The position numbers and the translations under genes were made by a program. From Rhodococcus sovatensis (lineage in GTDB: Bacteria > Actinomycetota > Actinomycetes > Mycobacteriales > Mycobacteriaceae), in the NCBI RefSeq assembly GCF_037327425.1, contig NZ_CP147846.1, positions 3,596,001 to 3,660,000 of the forward strand: DNA of 64,000 bases, in the 5' to 3' direction. Position 1 is the first letter of the stretch, and each line of letters starts with the position of its first letter. The notes under the pieces were generated by a model that was given only the letters and a program-made list of their open reading frames with translations, was not told the origin of the DNA and made no database searches. Of this stretch, positions 8,393-20,372 are shown piece by piece.

Positions 8393-9550
8393 CGGTCCGC
8401 CTGCTCTGAACCGTGTTCCTCGGTTGACCTGGAGTGCACTCGAGGTTTTACGTTCGTAGACATGCACTCCCCCAACAACTCTCCCGCAGGAACCTGGCAA
8501 CAACTGCTGACCGGCCGCTACCTCGGCACCGCCACGGTTCTCGCAGGCGGGGTCGCGTTGTACGCGACCAACGTCTACCTCACGACCAGTCTTCTACCTA
8601 CCGCCATCGAGGAGATCGGCGGCGAACGCTACTACGCGTGGACGGCGACTGTGTTCCTCATCGCGTCCGTGGTGTCCTCGATGATGGTCAGCAATCTCCT
8701 CGCTGCCCGCGGACCGAGAGGGGCCTACCTCATCGGACTCACGATCTTCGCGCTCGGCACCGTCGTCTGCGCTGTCAGTCCGACCATGGAACTCCTCCTG
8801 GTCGGCCGAACTGTTCAGGGCGCTGGAGGTGGCCTGCTGGCCGGTCTCGGCTACGCCGTCATCAACGCCGCGCTCCCGAAACATCTCTGGACGCGCGGTG
8901 CAGCGCTGGTATCTGCAATGTGGGGTGTCGGAACGTTCGCCGGGCCTGCGATCGGTGGAGTGTTCGCTCAGTTCGGCGCGTGGAGACTGGCTTTCGGCGT
9001 GCTGGTCATCGCTGCCATCGCGGTGGGTGTCCTCGTCCCCCGTGCACTTCCGGCGCATACCGCCGGCAGCTCGACCCGAAGCCCGGTGCCGGTTCTCTCG
9101 CTGGCGCTGTTGACCGCAGCAGCGCTGCTGGTGAGCGTCGCAGGAATCATGTCCCATCTCGCCGTCACCGCGACCATGGTTGTCGCAGCGGTACTACTAC
9201 TGGTCGCATTCGTGGCAGCCGACCGACGATCGGATCATGGCGTGCTCCCGCCGTCGACGTTCGGTCGGACTTCGCTGAAGTGGGTGTACCTGACGATTGT
9301 CGTGCTCGCCGTTGCGTCGACCGTCGAAACGTTCATTCCGCTGTTCGGCCAACGACTCGCAGGACTGGCGCCCCTCGCTGCCGGATTCCTCGGTGCGGCT
9401 CTGGCTTTGGGGTGGACTCTGGGTGAGATCCCCAGCGCCTCGGCCTCGTCACCACGCGTCGTGCGGCGGATAGTCATCGCCGGGCCGGTTCTCGTCGCCG
9501 CCGGGCTGGGAATCATGGCCGCATTTCTGACCGATCAGGCGGGAGCCGGT

Positions 9551-9560
9551 GTGCTAGCCG
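9551..9560. repeat. Left target-site duplication of the IS4-family element
   Basis: GTGCTAGCCG directly before the left terminal repeat; the same ten bases follow the right end at 11013-11022. Ten-base duplications fit the IS4 family. Confidence 0.95.
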
Positions 9561-11012
9561 CAATACCGTTCAGTTAGTGCTTCATCGGTTATGATGGGGT
9601 GTGCCTCGTAGCGGATGGGTGAAACCGGCCTCGGATCGTCGGTTGTCGGATCTGGTGTCGGTGGGGTTGTTGACCAGGGTGTTCCCACCGGATGTGGTGG
9701 ATGCGGTGATTGCGGAATGCGGCCGGACAGAGCAGCGCAGTCGGACTTTGACTGCGCGGGTGACAACGTATTTCGCGATCGGTATGGCGCTGAATGCCGA
9801 TGGGTCCTACGAGGAGGTGTTCGAGCAACTCACCGATGGGTTGTCCTGGTCCTCGGGATGGTCTCGATCTTGGGCGCCACCAACGAAATCAGCTATCTTT
9901 CAGGCTCGTTCACGCTTGGGTTCGGAGCCGGTTCAAGCGCTGTTCCAGAGGATAGCTCGCCCGGTGGCGGACGCTGCCACACCCGGTTCATGGCTTGCAG
10001 GGCGTCGGATGGTGGCCATCGACGGCACCTGCCTGGACCTGGCCGACACGCCCGCCAACGTCGAGCATTTCGGTAGACCGCCGTCCAGTCGCGGGGAACA
10101 GTCCGCGTACCCGCAGGCACGGTTGGTCGCGGTCGCCGAATGCGGCACCCACGCCCTCTTCGACGCCGCCGTCGGCGGGTGCACGACCTCGGAACGAGAG
10201 TTGGCAGGTGAACTCGTCGACCGACTCGAGCCCGGCATGCTGCTGCTCGCCGACCGCGGCTTCTATGGCTTCGAGATGTGGACCCGAGCCGCAGCGTCCG
10301 GAGCGGACCTGCTGTGGCGCGTCAAATCAACACTGTCGCCGAAGCATGTCGAGACCCTCGACGACGGATCCTGGCTGGCAACGATCATCCCCACCTCCGG
10401 CGCCCGACGTCAGCATCGAACACCGCTGACCGTCCGGGTGATCGACTACTCCCTCGACGACGGACGAGGCAACCCTGAGCAGTACCGGCTGCTGACCACG
10501 ATCCTCGACCACACCGTGGCGCCGGCGGAAGAACTGGCTCTCGCCTACGCCCAACGCTGGGAAATCGAGAACACCTTCGACGAACTGAAAACCCATCAAC
10601 GCGGAGCACGAGCAGTCCTACGGTCGAAATCCCCGCCATTGGTACTCCAAGAGATCTGGGGACACTTGTGCTGCCATTACGCCATCCGAACATTGATGGT
10701 CGACGCCGCGCGAGCAGGGGGACACGACCCCGACCGAACCTCGTTCGTTGCAGCTCTCCGGATCACGCGAAGATCGCTCTCGCACAGCTCTTTTTCCCCC
10801 TCACAACCATAAAGCGATAACCCGTTTGTGGGACCACGCTGTCGAGAAGCTGCAACGCCGAGTCAATCCCGCACGCCGACTACGAGCCAACCCACGCGTT
10901 GTCAAACGCAAAATCTTCAAATGGGCAGCCAAACGAGCCCACCACCAACACCATCCACAACCCATCACACCACCGCACTGCACCATTCTACGGCTCTAAC
11001 TGAACGGTATTG
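9561..11012 (+). mobile_element. Complete IS4-family insertion sequence, 1452 bp
   Basis: The element is bounded by perfect 17-base inverted repeats: CAATACCGTTCAGTTAG at 9561-9577 and its complement at 10996-11012. A 10-base target duplication flanks it. It carries one transposase gene reading left to right, whose stop lies inside the right terminal repeat. Clean ends, an intact duplication and an exactly restorable host frame indicate a fairly recent insertion into the MFS gene. Confidence 0.96.
9601..10999 (+). CDS. IS4-family transposase, frameshifted near the C-terminus
   Basis: The first frame (GTG 9601 to the stop at 10812) encodes 403 residues. It has an IS4 N-terminal domain (DVVDAVIAECGRTEQRSR), the first catalytic aspartate in VAIDGTCLDLADT, the second in LLADRGFYGFE, and the Y-(2)-R-(3)-E-(6)-K signature in YAQRWEIENTFDELK. 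The expected basic C-terminus (RLRANPRVVKRKIFKW) is found only in the next frame, ending at 10999. The two frames meet at a TTTTTCCCCC run near 10788-10797, consistent with one extra base there. Catalytic residues are all before the shift, so the truncated product may keep partial function. A programmed +1 shift or a sequencing error are the alternatives. Confidence 0.88.
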
Positions 11013-11022
11013 GTGCTAGCCG
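11013..11022. repeat. Right target-site duplication of the IS4-family element
   Basis: GTGCTAGCCG immediately after the right terminal repeat, identical to 9551-9560. The MFS coding frame resumes directly after it. Confidence 0.95.
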
Positions 11023-11333
11023 CATGGATCGTCGGACTGCTTGTCGCGGGTGCCGGAATCGGCATCGCCTGGCCGCACCTGGCGGTCGGTGCAATGACTG
11101 CTGTTGCCGAACCTGGCGAGGGCGCACGGGCATCGGCTGCCATCAACACAGTTCAGCTGATAGCCAACGCATTCGGCGCAGCTCTGGCGGGGGTGCTGGT
11201 GAACATCGGTGAGCCCTCGACGCTACACTCGGCACAGCTACTGCTCGGCACGTTCGCCGCCCTCGCGATCGTCGGAGTTGCCGTGGCGGCTCGGGCGGCG
11301 CGCGGCGAGCTCGCATCCCTAGGTCTGAGCCCA

Positions 11334-11403
11334 GTTCCCGCGAGTGACTTTGGTTCCCGCGAGCCCGATTGCAATCGCGGGAACACATGACAATCGCGGG
11401 AAC
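11334..11403. repeat. Two pairs of TCGCGGGAAC inverted repeats
   Basis: GTTCCCGCGA occurs at 11334-11343 and 11353-11362, and its complement TCGCGGGAAC at 11375-11384 and 11394-11403. The copies can fold into nested hairpins. They overlap the 3' end of the MFS reading frame and lie just before the rpoC terminator. Confidence 0.75.
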
Positions 11404-11406
11404 ACG

Positions 11407-11440
11407 AAAAAGCCCCGCACCCAAGTAGGTGCGGGGCTTT
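11407..11440 (-). terminator. Intrinsic terminator downstream of rpoC
   Basis: A 12-base stem, AAAGCCCCGCAC paired with GTGCGGGGCTTT, with an 8-base loop. In the minus direction the stem ends in an A/T-rich tract; the A and T runs on either side mean it could also stop plus-strand transcription from the MFS side. Confidence 0.85.
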
Positions 11441-11444
11441 CCCT

Positions 11445-11488
11445 AGTGGTGCGGTTGAGTGCGCTCACGCACACTCAACCGTGCCACT
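11445..11488 (-). other. Second hairpin just after the rpoC stop
   Basis: A 17-base stem (AGTGGTGCGGTTGAGTG with CACTCAACCGTGCCACT), with two G-T or T-G positions, lies between the rpoC stop and the main terminator. It lacks its own T tract, so it may protect the 3' end or assist termination. Confidence 0.6.
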
Positions 11489-11502
11489 GCGACTGTCGTC
11501 GC

Positions 11503-15459
<3,957 letters not shown>

Positions 15460-15518
15460 GTAACTTCCTTTCCCCGTTATGGGTGTTGTGATACCGAATC
15501 AAAAACAAGAAATATCGC

Positions 15519-15550
15519 CCGGAGGGCCTGCATCGCTGCAGGCCCTCCGG
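15519..15550 (-). other. Perfect 14-bp hairpin in the rpoB-rpoC spacer
   Basis: CCGGAGGGCCTGCA and TGCAGGCCCTCCGG form an uninterrupted stem around a TCGC loop. In the direction of transcription it is followed after about seven bases by a T-rich stretch (TTTCTTGTTTTTG). It could act as a weak terminator or attenuator, or as an mRNA processing or stability element. Confidence 0.7.
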
Positions 15551-15559
15551 ACCATAGAA

Positions 15560-18500
15560 CTACTGCGCGAGATCGTCGACCGTGGCAGCTTCGTTGCGGG
15601 AGAGGTTGATTCCCAGGTTGGCTGCGGCACGCTCGAGATCCTCGTCGTCACCGTCGGCCATCGTGATGGCTGCACCGTCCGAGGACAGCACCTCCACGTT
15701 GAGGCACAGCGACTGGAGCTCCTTGAGGAGCACCTTGAAGGACTCGGGGATACCGGGCTCCGGGATGTTCTCGCCCTTGACGATGGCCTCGTACACCTTC
15801 ACGCGGCCGACAACGTCGTCCGACTTGATGGTGAGAAGCTCCTGCAGCGTGTAGGCAGCGCCGTACGCCTGCATTGCCCAGCACTCCATCTCACCGAAGC
15901 GCTGACCACCGAACTGAGCCTTACCACCGAGGGGCTGCTGCGTGATCATCGAGTACGGCCCGGTCGAACGAGCGTGGATCTTGTCGTCGACCAAGTGGTG
16001 CAGCTTGATGATGTACATGTAGCCCACCGACACCGGGTACGGGAACGGCTCGCCGGAACGGCCGTCGAACAACGTGGCCTTTCCGTCGGCGCCGACCATC
16101 TGCTCGCCGTCGCGGTTGGGGATCGTGCTCTCCAGCAAACCGGTGAGCTGATTCTCCTTGGCGCCGTCGAACACCGGGGTCGCGATGTTGCTGTCCGCAG
16201 GTGCCGACAGCATCTCCTCGGGCAGACGCTCGGCCCAATCGGGCCTCGTGCCGTCCGTCGCGACCTGAACATTCCATCCGGTCTTGCCGATCCACCCGAG
16301 GTGGGTCTCCAAGATCTGACCGATGTTCATACGACGCGGAACACCGTGGGTGTTCAGGATGATGTCGATCGGGGTGCCGTCGGACAGGAACGGCATGTCC
16401 TCCTGCGGGAGGATCTTGCCGATGACGCCCTTGTTTCCGTGGCGGCCGGCCAGCTTGTCGCCGTCCTGGATCTTGCGCTTCTGAGCGACGTACACGCGAA
16501 CGAGCTCGTTGACGCCGGGAGGCAGATCGTCGTCGTCGTCACGTGAGAACACGCGAATGCCGATGACCTTTCCGTTCTCGCCGTGCGGAACCTTGAGCGA
16601 CGTGTCGCGAACCTCGCGTGCCTTCTCACCGAAGATTGCGCGCAGCAGGCGCTCTTCGGGGGTCAGCTCGGTCTCGCCCTTCGGCGTGACCTTTCCGACC
16701 AGCACGTCGCCGTCACGAACCTCGGCACCGATGCGGATGATGCCGCGCTCGTCCAGGTCCGCGAGGACCTCGTCGGAGACGTTCGGGATGTCACGAGTGA
16801 TCTCCTCGGCACCGAGCTTGGTGTCGCGGGCATCGATCTCGTGCTCCTCGATGTGGATCGAGGTGAGAACGTCCTCTTCCACGAGGCGCTGCGACAGGAT
16901 GATCGCGTCCTCGTAGTTGTGGCCTTCCCACGGCATGATCGCCACGAGCAGGTTCTTTCCGAGCGCCATTTCGCCGTCTTCGGTGCAAGGACCGTCGGCG
17001 AGGACCTGGCCGGACTCGACGCGCTGACCCTCGTCCACGATGGGACGCTGGTTGGCGCACGTGCCCTGGTTGGAGCGCGCGAACTTGCGCATCCGGTACG
17101 TCTTGCGGCTTCCGTCGTCGGCCATGACCGTGACGTAGTCGGCCGAGACCTCTTCGACGACACCGGTCTTGTCGCTGATGACGACGTCACCGGCATCGAC
17201 TGCAGCGCGCAGTTCCATGCCCGTTCCGACGATCGGCGACTCGCTCCGCACCAGCGGAACAGCCTGACGCTGCATGTTCGCGCCCATCAGGGCACGGTTG
17301 GCGTCGTCGTGCTCGAGGAACGGAATCATCGCGGTTGCGACCGAGACCATCTGGCGAGGCGAGACGTCCATGTAGTCGATGTCGGAGGACGAAACGAACT
17401 CGACCTCTCCACCCTTACGACGGACGAGAATCTTGTCCTCGACGAAGTGGCCGCTGTCGTCGACAGGCGAGTTGGCCTGTGCAAGCGTGTGGCGGTCTTC
17501 TTCGTCTGCCGTCAGGTAGTCGACCTCGTCGGTGACCTGACCGTCGACGACCTTGCGGTACGGCGTCTCGATGAATCCGAACGGGTTGACCCGTGCGTAC
17601 ACCGACAGCGAACCGATCAGACCGATGTTCGGGCCTTCAGGGGTCTCGATGGGGCACATGCGGCCGTAGTGCGACGGGTGAACGTCGCGGACCTCGAGGC
17701 CGGCGCGCTCACGGGAGAGACCACCCGGTCCCAGAGCCGACAGACGACGCTTGTGCGTCAGACCCGACAGCGGGTTGTTCTGGTCCATGAACTGCGACAG
17801 CTGGGACGTTCCGAAGAACTCCTTGATCGCGGCGACGACGGGGCGGATGTTGATCAGGGTCTGGGGCGTGATGGCCTCGACGTCCTGAGTCGTCATACGT
17901 TCACGAACGACGCGCTCCATGCGGGACAGGCCCACGCGGATCTGGTTCTGGATCAGTTCGCCGACGGTGCGCAGACGACGGTTGCCGAAGTGGTCGATGT
18001 CATCGACCTCGACAGGAACCTCGACGCCGTCGGGTGCCGTCATCGAGGTGTCACCTGCGTGCAGACGCACGAGGTACTCGATGGTCGCGACGATGTCTTC
18101 CTCGGTGAGGGTCGACGCCACGATCGGCTGGCCCGAGTTGAGGCCGAGCTTCTTGTTGATCTTGTAACGACCGACGCGAGCGAGGTCGTAGCGCTTGTCC
18201 TTGAAGAACAGGTTCTCCAGCAGAGTCTGCGCGGACTCCTTCGTGGGCGGCTCGCCTGGACGCAGCTTGCGGTAGATGTCGAGGAGAGCCTCGTCGGTAC
18301 CGGCAGTGTTGTCCTTCTCCAGCGTGGCCATGAGGATCTCGGAGAAGCCGAAGCGCTCCGTGATCTGCTCGGTGGTCCAGCCCAGAGCCTTCAGCAGCAC
18401 CGTGACGGGCTGGCGACGCTTGCGGTCGATACGAACACCGACGGTGTCGCGCTTGTCGACGTCGAACTCGAGCCAGGCACCGCGACCAGGAATGACCTTG

Positions 18501-19066
18501 ACGCTGTGCAGGTCCTTCTCCGTCGTCTTGTCGATCGAATGATCGAAGTAGACGCCGGGTGAACGGACCAGCTGCGAGACGACGACGCGCTCGGTGCCGT
18601 TGATGATGAAGGTGCCCTTGTCGGTCATCATGGGGAAATCGCCCATGAAGACCGTCTGGCTCTTGATCTCACCGGTGTTGTTGTTGATGAACTCAGCGGT
18701 GACGAACAGCGGCGCCGCGTACGTCATGTCCTTGTCCTTGCACTCGTCCATCGAGGCCTTGACCTCGTCGAACCGTGGATCGGAGAAGGAGAGAGACATC
18801 GAGCCCGAGAAATCCTCGATAGGGGAAAGCTCGGTCAGAATGTCCTCTAGACCGCCGGAGACATTGCTGTCCCCGCGCGCGCCGGCGCGGTCGCGCCAAC
18901 TCTGCGCACCTACCAGCCATTCGAAAGAATCTGTCTGTACATCGAGGAGACCGGGTACCTCCAACGGCTCGCGAATATTCGCGAACGAAACCCTCCTCGG
19001 GGCTCCCGGTGTTCCGACAACTGCCTTGGTCTGGCTAGAGACTGCCAAGATGCGTCCTTCCAGCAC
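15560..19066 (-). CDS. rpoB: RNA polymerase beta subunit
   Basis: A beta subunit of about 1168 residues, close to mycobacterial RpoB throughout. The rifampicin-binding cluster reads SQLSQFMDQNNPLSGL and THKRRLSALGPGGL (17.75-17.83 kb), with the Asp, His and Ser positions most often changed in resistant mutants all wild type. GDKLAGRHGNKGVIGK and the C-terminal GQRFGEMECWAM are the expected conserved blocks. Two starts are plausible: GTG at 19066 (LEGRILAVSSQ, a segment also annotated in mycobacteria) or TTG at 19048, which has a better GGAAGGA site upstream. The frame stays open further upstream but without conservation. RpoB and RpoC form the polymerase core. Confidence 0.96.
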   Translation of the reverse strand: MLEGRILAVSSQTKAVVGTPGAPRRVSFANIREPLEVPGLLDVQTDSFEWLVGAQSWRDRAGARGDSNVSGGLEDILTELSPIEDFSGSMSLSFSDPRFDEVKASMDECKDKDMTYAAPLFVTAEFINNNTGEIKSQTVFMGDFPMMTDKGTFIINGTERVVVSQLVRSPGVYFDHSIDKTTEKDLHSVKVIPGRGAWLEFDVDKRDTVGVRIDRKRRQPVTVLLKALGWTTEQITERFGFSEILMATLEKDNTAGTDEALLDIYRKLRPGEPPTKESAQTLLENLFFKDKRYDLARVGRYKINKKLGLNSGQPIVASTLTEEDIVATIEYLVRLHAGDTSMTAPDGVEVPVEVDDIDHFGNRRLRTVGELIQNQIRVGLSRMERVVRERMTTQDVEAITPQTLINIRPVVAAIKEFFGTSQLSQFMDQNNPLSGLTHKRRLSALGPGGLSRERAGLEVRDVHPSHYGRMCPIETPEGPNIGLIGSLSVYARVNPFGFIETPYRKVVDGQVTDEVDYLTADEEDRHTLAQANSPVDDSGHFVEDKILVRRKGGEVEFVSSSDIDYMDVSPRQMVSVATAMIPFLEHDDANRALMGANMQRQAVPLVRSESPIVGTGMELRAAVDAGDVVISDKTGVVEEVSADYVTVMADDGSRKTYRMRKFARSNQGTCANQRPIVDEGQRVESGQVLADGPCTEDGEMALGKNLLVAIMPWEGHNYEDAIILSQRLVEEDVLTSIHIEEHEIDARDTKLGAEEITRDIPNVSDEVLADLDERGIIRIGAEVRDGDVLVGKVTPKGETELTPEERLLRAIFGEKAREVRDTSLKVPHGENGKVIGIRVFSRDDDDDLPPGVNELVRVYVAQKRKIQDGDKLAGRHGNKGVIGKILPQEDMPFLSDGTPIDIILNTHGVPRRMNIGQILETHLGWIGKTGWNVQVATDGTRPDWAERLPEEMLSAPADSNIATPVFDGAKENQLTGLLESTIPNRDGEQMVGADGKATLFDGRSGEPFPYPVSVGYMYIIKLHHLVDDKIHARSTGPYSMITQQPLGGKAQFGGQRFGEMECWAMQAYGAAYTLQELLTIKSDDVVGRVKVYEAIVKGENIPEPGIPESFKVLLKELQSLCLNVEVLSSDGAAITMADGDDEDLERAAANLGINLSRNEAATVDDLAQ

Positions 19067-19499
19067 CTCACGCGGGCCGCTCGTGCAGTGCGACCGCCGC
19101 TGTATCTGCTTGCTTAATGTGGGGCGAATTCGCTGGTCACAACCAGACCGAATCCCCATCGCAGCAGTACGAAGACGGTGCTTCGACATACAGCAATCGA
19201 GAGGTGGACAGGAGGCAGCCAGCGCAACGTCCAAAGGTACCCCAAATGTGCGCAGCGCGCAACAGGGGCATCAAAAGTAGCACCCGACATTTGGAACCCG
19301 CACGAAGATCGTCCACTGCGTGTCGCGGGCCCGGCAACCATTCGACCGGTTTGCCACGGGGTGCTCTACGAGGACAAGAGTGAACCTTGCGGCTCCGCGC
19401 GTCAAGGGGGCCGAGGCGAACATTTCGTGCCCACTCTCGGTCCGGGCAATCGGCTCGGCGAACAGGACCGGTCGGTTCGTAGGAGCTGGGTGCGGGTTG

Positions 19500-19636
19500 G
19501 CCGGTTCGAGGTTCCGGGGGTTCGCAGTTCCGGGGGCTCGGGGTTCCGGAGGTTCAAGGTTCCGGGGGTTCAAGGTTCCGGGGGTTCGCAGTTCCGGGGG
19601 CTCAGAACTCGGGGCTCGGGGCTCGGGGCTCGGGGA
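19500..19636. repeat. G-rich short-period direct repeats
   Basis: Units related to GGTTCCGGGGGTTC(A/G)A recur about seven times with 15-18-base spacing, and end in four tandem CTCGGGG units. The array lies in the rpoB leader region, about 430-570 bases upstream of the rpoB start, and is strongly skewed: G-rich on the plus strand, C-rich in the rpoB direction. Confidence 0.85.
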
Positions 19637-19637
19637 C

Positions 19638-19745
19638 CGAACGACTCATTCGGTCACCTCCGACCCTGCACGCGCACGTTGCAGCCAGAGCACGCGTTGC
19701 AACTTGCGCGCCGGCTGCAACCTGCGCAATTAGGCCACACCGCAG
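19638..19745. repeat. 108-bp direct repeat, copy 1
   Basis: It begins with CGAACGACTCATTCGGTCAC, the exact complement of the 3.7-kb unit core, followed by a GC-rich segment with internal GTTGCA/TGCAAC dyads, and ends CACACCGCAG. Copy 2 (19793-19900) differs at only a few positions. A further solitary core lies between them at 19746-19765. Confidence 0.92.
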
Positions 19746-19792
19746 CGAACGACTCATTCGGTCACTTGGGTCCGCACACCCCACCGCCGCAG

Positions 19793-19900
19793 CGAACGAC
19801 TCATTTGGTCACCTCCGACCCCGCACGCGCACGTTGCAGCCAGAGCACGCGTTGCAACTTGCGCGCCGGCTGCAACCTGCGCAACCAGGCCACACCGCAG
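19793..19900. repeat. 108-bp direct repeat, copy 2
   Basis: Near-identical to 19638-19745; the core has one change (CATTTGG for CATTCGG). Another core, CGAACGACTCATTCGGTCAC, follows directly at 19901-19920. Confidence 0.92.
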
Positions 19901-20372
19901 CGAACGACTCATTCGGTCACCCCCCGAGCGAGGCAGACAACCAACAGTCTCAGCGAAAGCAACTGTGCGACTTAGCAATACACAAACAACCCGCGGACCG
20001 CGCCGAAACTCACTGCCACTCAACACATCCGCCACCCACCAGTCCCCCGTTTCGCAGTGCGAGCGACCCACACGCCGCCTGAATTCGCGAAACATGTTGA
20101 AAACTGGACCTTGCCATCGTTCATTGAGACATCCGAGACGCCTCGTCGCACGCTGTTTCTCCTATGGCTTATCCCGCCCGTATCTGCTTATATTTCAGCC
20201 AGCGCACGGGTGGATCGGCAGCGGGAGACCGACCCCTCGGCGCACGGCGGCGTTTCGGGGGGAACACGGTGGTCGATCGACACTTTCGTATGCACAGCTC
20301 TGAGCATGCGCGATGACCTGCGCCTCCTCGAGTTTCCGCTCGTCAGGGCCATCAACGCGCCATAGGAGAGTC

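Larger units (their letters stand above)
8462..11390 (+). pseudogene. MFS drug-exporter gene interrupted by an IS4-family element
   Basis: A major facilitator gene in two pieces. The first (from ATG 8462) encodes about 366 residues with repeated membrane segments and the MFS loop GRTVQGAGGGLLAGLGY (motif C-like region of DHA2 exporters); it reads into the IS and stops after AAIPFS. The second, from 11023, encodes about 122 residues with further helices. Removing 9561-11022 joins GTG CTA GCC G with CA TGG ATC and restores a continuous frame, VLAAWIVGLL. The original protein would be about 488 residues with some 12-14 helices. As it stands the transporter lacks its last helices and is almost certainly inactive. 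Substrate is unknown. Confidence 0.9.
19067..20372. other. 1.3-kb repeat-rich gap between rpoB and the PKS operon
   Basis: The gap must hold the divergent promoters of rpoBC and of the PKS operon. No protein-coding gene was convincing: open frames here follow the repeats. It contains a G-rich short-period repeat (19500-19636), two 108-base direct repeats (19638-19745 and 19793-19900), and four copies of a 20-base element shared with the 3.7-kb array. From about 19925 to 20372 no repeats were seen. Promoter boxes could not be assigned with confidence. Confidence 0.8.

Noticed and set aside
16583..18562. A 659-codon plus-strand open frame over rpoB
   Set aside because: Antisense to rpoB, composition follows the rpoB codons, no ribosome site or motif.
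19271..19733. Short proline- and glycine-rich open frames over the 19.5-kb repeats
   Set aside because: They only translate the G-rich repeat in different frames.
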